This document shows, in pieces, positions 58,643-64,000 of a stretch of 64,000 bases of DNA (the first letter of the stretch is position 1; each line of letters opens with the position of its first letter). The DNA comes from Bilabrum cf. latius (taxonomy: Eukaryota; Bigyra: Bicosoecida; Bigyra; Bicosoecida). The notes beneath the pieces are model-generated. The model did no database searches and was not told the DNA's origin. It worked only from the letters and a program-made list of their open reading frames with translations. The position numbers and the translations under genes are program-made. Where the stretch lies: positions 744,001-808,000 of the forward strand of contig OZ237759.1 of assembly GCA_965178125.1 (NCBI GenBank), in the 5' to 3' direction.

Positions 58643-61588
58643 ATGCGACTGTTATTATTGATCCTATGTGTCGTTCTTGGTTGCTTGCGGCTGGCCTCGA
58701 CACGCACTATGACTGGAATGGAGCATGTCACAAAGCACATCGAGCGTGAAACCCAGGAAGCCAACGTGCTTAAGCAGAAGATACAAAGCCTATCCAGCTT
58801 TAAGATAAGCGGCAATACAAATAAGCAAGGAGTTGGAACAGGCGATCCGATTCAGGCAGACATTGGACCAAATGGTGACATACACAATACCGATTCCCAC
58901 GCAAATGGGGTGGAGCAGACCCAACCTAAAACCAAGACAGATACAAACACAGCCCCAACCTCTGCTGAGCCCGGTCAAGCTGAGGAAGCAAGGCAAGCTG
59001 AGGAGGCCAGAATCGCTGAGGAGGCCAGAATCGCTGAGGAGGCCAGGCAAGCTGAGGAAGCCAGAATCGCTGAGGAGGCCAGAATCGCTGAGGAAGCAAG
59101 GCAAGCTGAGGAGGCCAGAATCAATGAGGAGGCCAGGCAAGCTGGGGAGGCCAGGCAAGCTGAGGAGGCAAGAATCGCTGAGGAGGCCAGAATCGCTGAG
59201 GAAGCCAGGCAAGCTGAGGAAGCCAGGCAAGCTGAGGAAGGCAGGCAAGCTGAGGAGGCCAGAATCGCTGAGGAGGCCAGAATCGCTGAGGAGGCCAGAA
59301 TCGCTGAGGAGGCCAGAATCGCTGAGGAGGCCAGAATCGCTGAGGAGGCCAGGCAAGCTGGGGAGGCCAGGCAAGCTGAGGAGGCCAGAATCGCTGAGGA
59401 GGCCAGAATCGCTGAGGAGGCCAGGCAAGATGGGGAGGCCAGAATCGCTGAGGAGGCCAGAATCGCTGAAGAGGCCAGAATCGCTGAGGAGGCAAGAATC
59501 GCTGAGGAGGCCAGAATCGCTGAGGAGGCCAGAATCGCTGAGGAGGCCAGGCAAGATGGGGAGGCCAGAATCGCTGAGGAGGCCAGAATCGCTGAAGAGG
59601 CCAGAATCGCTGAGGAGGCCAGAATCGCTGAGGAGGCCAGAATCGCTGAGGAGGCCAGAATCGCTGAGGAGGCCAGAATCGCTGAGGAGGCCAGAATCGC
59701 TGAGGAGGCCAGGCAAGATGGGGAGGCCAGAATCGCTGAGGAGGCCAGAATCGCTGAGGAAGCCAGGCAAGCTGAGGAAGCCAGGCAAGCTGAGGAAGGC
59801 AGGCAAGCTGAGGAGGCCAGAATCGCTGAGGAGGCCAGAATCGCTGAGGAGGCCAGGCAAGCTGAGGAGGCCAGAATCGCTGAGGAAGCCAGGCAAGCTG
59901 AGGAAGCCAGGCAAGCTGAGGAAGGCAGGCAAGCTGAGGAGGCCAGAATCGCTGAGGAGGCCAGAATCGCTGAGGAGGCCAGGCAAGCTGAGGAGGCCAG
60001 AATCGCTGAGGAGGCCAGAATCGCTGAAGAGGCCAGAATCGCTGAGGAGGCCAGAATCGCTGAGGAGGCCAGAATCGCTGAGGAGGCCAGAATCGCTGAG
60101 GAGGCCAGGCAAGCTGGGGAGGCCAGGCAAGCTGAGGAGGCAAGAATCGCTGAGGAGGCCAGAATCGCTGAGGAAGCCAGGCAAGCTGAGGAAGCCAGGC
60201 AAGCTGAGGAAGGCAGGCAAGCTGAGGAGGCCAGAATCGCTGAGGAGGCCAGAATCGCTGAGGAGGCCAGGCAAGCTGAGGAGGCCAGAATCGCTGAGGA
60301 GGCCAGAATCGCTGAAGAGGCCAGAATCGCTGAGGAGGCCAGAATCGCTGAGGAGGCCAGAATCGCTGAGGAGGCCAGAATCGCTGAGGAGGCCAGGCAA
60401 GATGGGGAGGCCAGAATCGCTGAGGAGGCCAGAATCGCTGAAGAGGCCAGAATCGCTGAGGAGGCCAGAATCGCTGAGGAGGCCAGAATCGCTGAGGAGG
60501 CCAGAATCGCTGAGGAGGCCAGAATCGCTGAGGAGGCCAGAATCGCTGAGGAGGCCAGGCAAGATGGGGAGGCCAGAATCGCTGAGGAGGCCAGAATCGC
60601 TGAAGAGGCCAGAATCGCTGAGGAGGCCAGAATCGCTGAGGAGGCCAGAATCGCTGAGGAGGCCAGAATCGCTGAGGAGGCCAGAATCGCTGAGGAGGCC
60701 AGAATCGCTGAGGAGGCCAGAATCGCTGAGGAGGCCAGAATCGCTGAGGAGGCCAGAATCGCTGAGGAGGCCAGAATCGCTGAGGAGGCCAGAATCGCTG
60801 AGGAGGCAAGAATCGCTGAGGAGGCCAGAATCGCTGAGGAGGCCAGAATCGCTGAGGAGGCCAGAATCGCTGAGGAGGCCAGAATCGCTGAGGAGGCCAG
60901 AATCGCTGAGGAGGCCAGAATCGCTGAGGAGGCAAGAATCGCTGAGGAGGCAAGAATCGCTGAGGAGGCAAGAATCGCTGAGGAGGCCAGAATCGCTGAG
61001 GAGGCCAGAATCGCTGAGGAGGCCAGAATCGCTGAGGAGGCCAGAATCGCTGAGGAGGCCAGAATCGCTGAGGAGGCCAGGCAAGCCGAGGAGGCAAGAA
61101 TCGCTGAGGAGGCAAGAATCGCTGAGGAGGCCGAGAAGGCGGGAATTTTTCCGTCTGTTTGGGATGTTGAGCACAGTAAGGAGAAGGCTGGGCAATACTG
61201 GAACGCTGTCTCTGGATACTATGGGGACGTTACTCGGAGCGTTATGGGCGCAGTCTCAGAGTTGGCTGGATAGTTGTCGTCTGCAGTTGGGTACTTTTGG
61301 CGGCAAAGGCGGGCTATCGGTGTACTATTGGGGATTTGTGCTATGGCAGCCGGCATGGTTTGGGTGATCGTCCGAGTGTGCTGCAGCAGGCCTGCTGCCA
61401 GGCGCGCGGGTGGGTCGGGAGCTGGCTCCCGGCAAGTTGCTAGGAGCCCTAGTAGTGGTCCATTTGACCGTGGCAGCCAGTGGGATGAATACCTGGACGA
61501 GTCACAGGCGTGGGAGAGTGGCATGGGGAAGAAGCCGGCTGTGGCTTACCAGGGGGTGGTAAAAGTGGGAGCAGGCGGGGTAGGCTGA
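58643..61588 (+). CDS. Single-pass membrane protein with 120 tandem E-E-A-R hexads
   Basis: ATG 58643 gives a signal peptide (MRLLLLILCVVLGCLRLAS), a polar stalk with an amphipathic helix, 120 tandem hexapeptides (residues 114-833, mostly EEARIA with EEARQA, GEARQA and EEGRQA variants), and an aromatic segment. A TAG at 61271-61273 (residue 877) follows; beyond it are a transmembrane helix (IGVLLGICAMAAGMVWVIV, about 890-910) and a basic Gly/Ser-rich tail ending in TGA; 981 aa in total. The repeat has the i to i+4 Glu/Arg pattern of a single alpha-helix or coiled coil; fully helical, 720 residues would span about 100 nm. Orientation predicts an extracellular or luminal rod anchored in the membrane. 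No homologue is recognised. Confidence 0.82.
58982..61141 (+). repeat. 18-bp coding minisatellite, 120 units
   Basis: Units of GAGGAGGCCAGAATCGCT and close variants span 2160 bp (120 x 18) with no unit broken. Higher-order blocks recur: for example a block ending in a GCAAGATGGGGAGG unit recurs four to five times, which points to amplification of multi-unit blocks. All three plus frames and several minus frames stay open, so the alternative ORFs here are artefacts. Confidence 0.95.
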
Positions 61589-61700
61589 AAGCTGATGGAA
61601 TTGACGCGAGTTGGGGTTCAACTCTGAGATAAAATACCAGATCTCCAGCGAAGCAATGCTATCTTGAATAGATATGGATGTATCTGACAAATCTCACGAA

Positions 61701-62827
61701 TCATGCCTGCGCCGCTTCCAGCACCTCGATCCTCCGGAGGGCCATGGCAAGCTGAGCAGCGAGACCCGCCACCTGCCTCTCTAGGCCGTCATGGCGATCT
61801 GCATCAGATCGGAGCAAGCCTCCCCCACGCCTGTCCGCCAAGGTGCTCGTAGCTGCCTTCATGGTGGCGTACTGGGGCAATATGGCGTTGTACTCTGCCC
61901 CTATCGGTGCCTTGTGACTCCTCAGGACCTCCACGCATTCCGCGTGTCGCTCCAGAGCGGCAGCCGCCATCGGTGTGACGAAGTGTCCCGTGGGCAGGAA
62001 TCCTTTCCTCGCGTGGCCCTGCGCCAGCTTGCCAAGCCTCAGTCGCTTGGCCAGCTCCAGAGGCCGTCCAGTGGAGGCAGCTTGGAAGACACAGGCAGCG
62101 TCTCTGTGCGCCTCGTGTGCTCTTCTCCATCGAAGCAATTGCTGCCACCTTGGCGGCTTGAAGCTGGCTATCAACGCTGCAATCTGTTCGTTGCTCTCGC
62201 GCACCGCCTCCGCGAAACATGTTCGGCCTTGCTGTGAGTAGAAACAGCTGCCTGAAAACACCATGGTATTATTTGCACTTGAACAATAGGTACCAAAATT
62301 CAACTAGCCTCGGCGCTGGCAAACTCACAGTGTCCCGTATGAACCGGTTGGCTCCCGCTCGCAGCAGATACTCTACAATTTCCTTGCTAGTAGCTTTCTA
62401 CCGGAATGCAGCACGATGCAGCGGGGTATCTCCATTCTACTATCATGGACCAGCTCAATAAGTGAGTGACATGCTTGAAGAGGACGCCTGTACTAGTCGG
62501 TCTAAATGTACCCAGATCAGATTCAAGTCCAGATGCTCACCTTATCTTGTTTGTTGAGATCCACCCCACACCGTACCAGAGCTTTAGCAGCCTCCAGTTT
62601 GCCTGACTCAGACGCCGCATGTAGAGGAGTTTTCCCGAACTGCAGGCATACCGGCAATAAGATCAGCCAAAACTATCGTTTTTAGTGCCAGTGCCGGTGG
62701 CTGATGAGACGAGCGCAATTCAGAGGCTGAAGCCGCTCACGTCCGGCCTTCCCAAAGGTGCATTTAGATCACATCCTTGCAAAAATAGTGATTCGATGGA
62801 CGCACCATCGTCAGCATCGATTGCCAT
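61701..62827 (-). CDS. Ankyrin-repeat protein
   Basis: Four exons: 62827-62741, 62639-62541, 62436-62329 and 62231-61701. The three introns (101, 104 and 97 bp) have GTGAGY donors and AG acceptors, all in phase 0, giving 274 aa. Repeats read FGKTPLHAASESGKLEAAKALVRCGVDLN, one per exon, then NGDTPLHRAAFR-Q-KATSKEIVEYLLRAGAN, where the Gln is TAG (62398-62400). Phase-0 introns fall between repeats, as is usual in ankyrin genes. The last exon has a weaker repeat region followed by a heptad-like C-terminus (LERQVAGLAAQLAMALRRIEVLE). It is probably a protein-protein interaction adaptor. Target unknown. Confidence 0.85.
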
Positions 62828-63122
62828 CTTGACTTGCCCCGACCTGCTCGCGATAACATGGGCGGGTGTGGCTCAACTGTGATAGAAGTGGAAGTCTGTT
62901 TCATGCCATCGTAGCTACTGCTAACATCGTATTTGAAAAGAATATGAGCGGATCGATAGCCAAATCTGCAGCTTTGGGGAATAGCTGGGGAATAGTCTAG
63001 GGCCTAACCGAAAATATTGATGAGGAGACCAAAAAATTGGCCAACCGATGTTACCAGGCATAGCCAAAGCAAACACATAAACTGGATGCTATATCCGGGG
63101 AATCATATTGGTCAATCCCTGA

Positions 63123-63895
63123 TTAACAGCATCCTCCCTCAGCCTCCTCGGCCAGCCCCCCCCTGGCCGCCACCGCGACCCTCTCGTGGTCCTCCCTCTT
63201 GGCCCTCTTGGCGTCCTCGTGGGCCTTGAAGGCGCCAGGGTGCGCCCCGATGCTCTTCACCAGCGTCTAGATCGCCTGCTCCACGTTGTCTCCCGTCTTG
63301 GCGCTCGTCTCGACGAGGCCGACGAAACCGTTCCTGGTGGCGTACTCCTTGGCCTCGTCCATCGAGACGTCCCTCCTGTCGGCGAGGTCGCTCTTGTTGG
63401 CCACCAGCAGGACAGGCAGGGGAGACCCGTCGGGGAGAGTTACCTTGGATCGGATCTCATTCTTCCACTGCGCGCGGGAGCGACAAGAGGGAAAGGAGGA
63501 GGGGAGTGCCGACAGCAAGGCAAACGACTGCCACCTGGGAGGCGGGTCATTCAAGACCAAGACCGATTTACGGGCCCGCGCATGAACACATTATTTGATC
63601 AGCTGTACTCACCACTTCGATAGACTCGAACGATTTCTTCGAGGTCTAGTCAAACACCAGCAGAGCTCCAAACGCGTCCCTATAGAATACTCGAAAGATG
63701 GCGCCAAAGCGATCCTAGCCTGCAACACAAATATATAGCGGTGTAACGACGTGGACATATAAGCTGTACGACTGAATTGGTCGGGCAACGGATGAGAGCA
63801 GAGCCTGCCTGCTTACCAGCAACGTCCCAACTGCGAGGTGAGATTGCTTGGTCATGACATTGGACGAGTTTCGGCACGAATCGCGTTGCCATCAA
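63123..63895 (-). CDS. Rab32/38-like small GTPase, first exon(s) unresolved
   Basis: Exons 63467-63123 and 63719-63613 are certain, and an upstream exon ends at 63817 (introns of 145 and 97 bp, GTGAGT and GTAAGC donors). The join gives WDVAGQDRFGAIFRVFYRD, where the invariant catalytic Gln is TAG (63715-63717). Two more TAGs lie at 63646 and 63267. Downstream are WKNEIRSKV, LPDGSPLPVLLVANKSDL (the Rab32-type insertion before NKxD) and ETSAKTGDNVEQAI. The C-terminus is GGCC followed directly by TAA, a double-Cys prenylation site, so TAA is a true stop. The exon before 63817 has an imperfect match (FVPKLV...SPRSWDVAG), and the P-loop and start codon lie outside what I can resolve, perhaps past the window end. 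Rab32-type proteins act at lysosome-related organelles and mitochondria in animals. Confidence 0.85.
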
Positions 63896-64000
63896 CGTGT
63901 AGACAACACAGTGATGTCACTCACAGCTAGAGGGAGCCACGTATTGTCCCAACGTCAAACTATTTAAGGTGAAAGTCCACGCCCACGGTGGGCTTCTAGT

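Noticed and set aside
58790-61367. Long alternative ORFs on both strands over the hexad repeat (LRRPES, LLSDSG and WPPQRF repeats)
   Set aside because: The 18-bp unit is open in several frames. Only the frame with signal peptide, Glu/Arg helix and transmembrane segment makes sense.
1-64000. TAGs explained as pseudogenes, sequencing errors, programmed readthrough or pyrrolysine
   Set aside because: About 88 sites in conserved, correctly spliced genes, only TAG and never TGA or TAA, with Gln at aligned positions. Damage would also produce TGA, TAA and frameshifts.

Overview
This is nuclear DNA of an unidentified unicellular eukaryote (protist or alga). The genes are GC-rich, mostly separated by 150-600 bp, and split by short GT-AG introns of about 75-325 bp. 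They encode eukaryote-only families: ATAD3, Vps55, MCTS1, an NDOR1/Tah18-type diflavin reductase, class I RNR large subunit, two Rab GTPases, PEBP and DDAH. There is no sign of bacterial operons. I cannot name the taxon.

The dominant result is that TAG is not a stop codon here. About 88 in-frame TAGs lie inside the genes I could reconstruct. No gene ends in TAG: about 24 end in TGA and two (55645-56238 and the Rab at 63123) end in TAA. Where a TAG falls in a conserved motif the residue is glutamine: the catalytic Gln of a Rab (WDVAGQ), the Gln of the FMN-binding GSQTGTAQ motif, and a repeat position in ATAD3 and an ankyrin protein. The code is therefore UAG=Gln with UAA and UGA as stops, as in NCBI table 15. 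With the standard code most genes here shatter into fragments and at least three disappear. Coordinates below assume UAG=Gln.

Layout. 1-3.1 kb: end of a low-complexity gene, then DDAH, whose stop codon lies in the first unit of a 44 x 17-bp minisatellite. 3.3-11 kb: three tandem 2.59-kb copies of a secreted-protein gene, the middle one frameshifted. 11-18 kb: a block with a 5'-truncated retrotransposon RT and a UAG-rich P-loop NTPase gene of RHS/Crinkler-like layout, abutting a truncated fourth copy (18.0-19.0 kb). 20-28.3 kb: Rab, two hidden ORFs, diflavin reductase, Vps55, MCTS1. 29-32 kb: head-to-head pair of related secreted putative glycosidases. 32.5-45.7 kb: three very long low-complexity genes, the last with a RING finger, and PEBP. 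46-49.4 kb: RNR large subunit. 50-58.5 kb: an 1831-aa low-complexity protein, a hidden coiled-coil gene, ATAD3. 58.6-64 kb: a membrane protein with 120 tandem hexapeptides, an ankyrin protein and a Rab32-like GTPase.

The genes do not form one pathway. The conserved ones cover housekeeping (dNTP synthesis, Fe-S electron transfer, vesicle traffic, mitochondrial membrane, translation re-initiation). The lineage-specific ones are extended, repetitive and rich in UAG.
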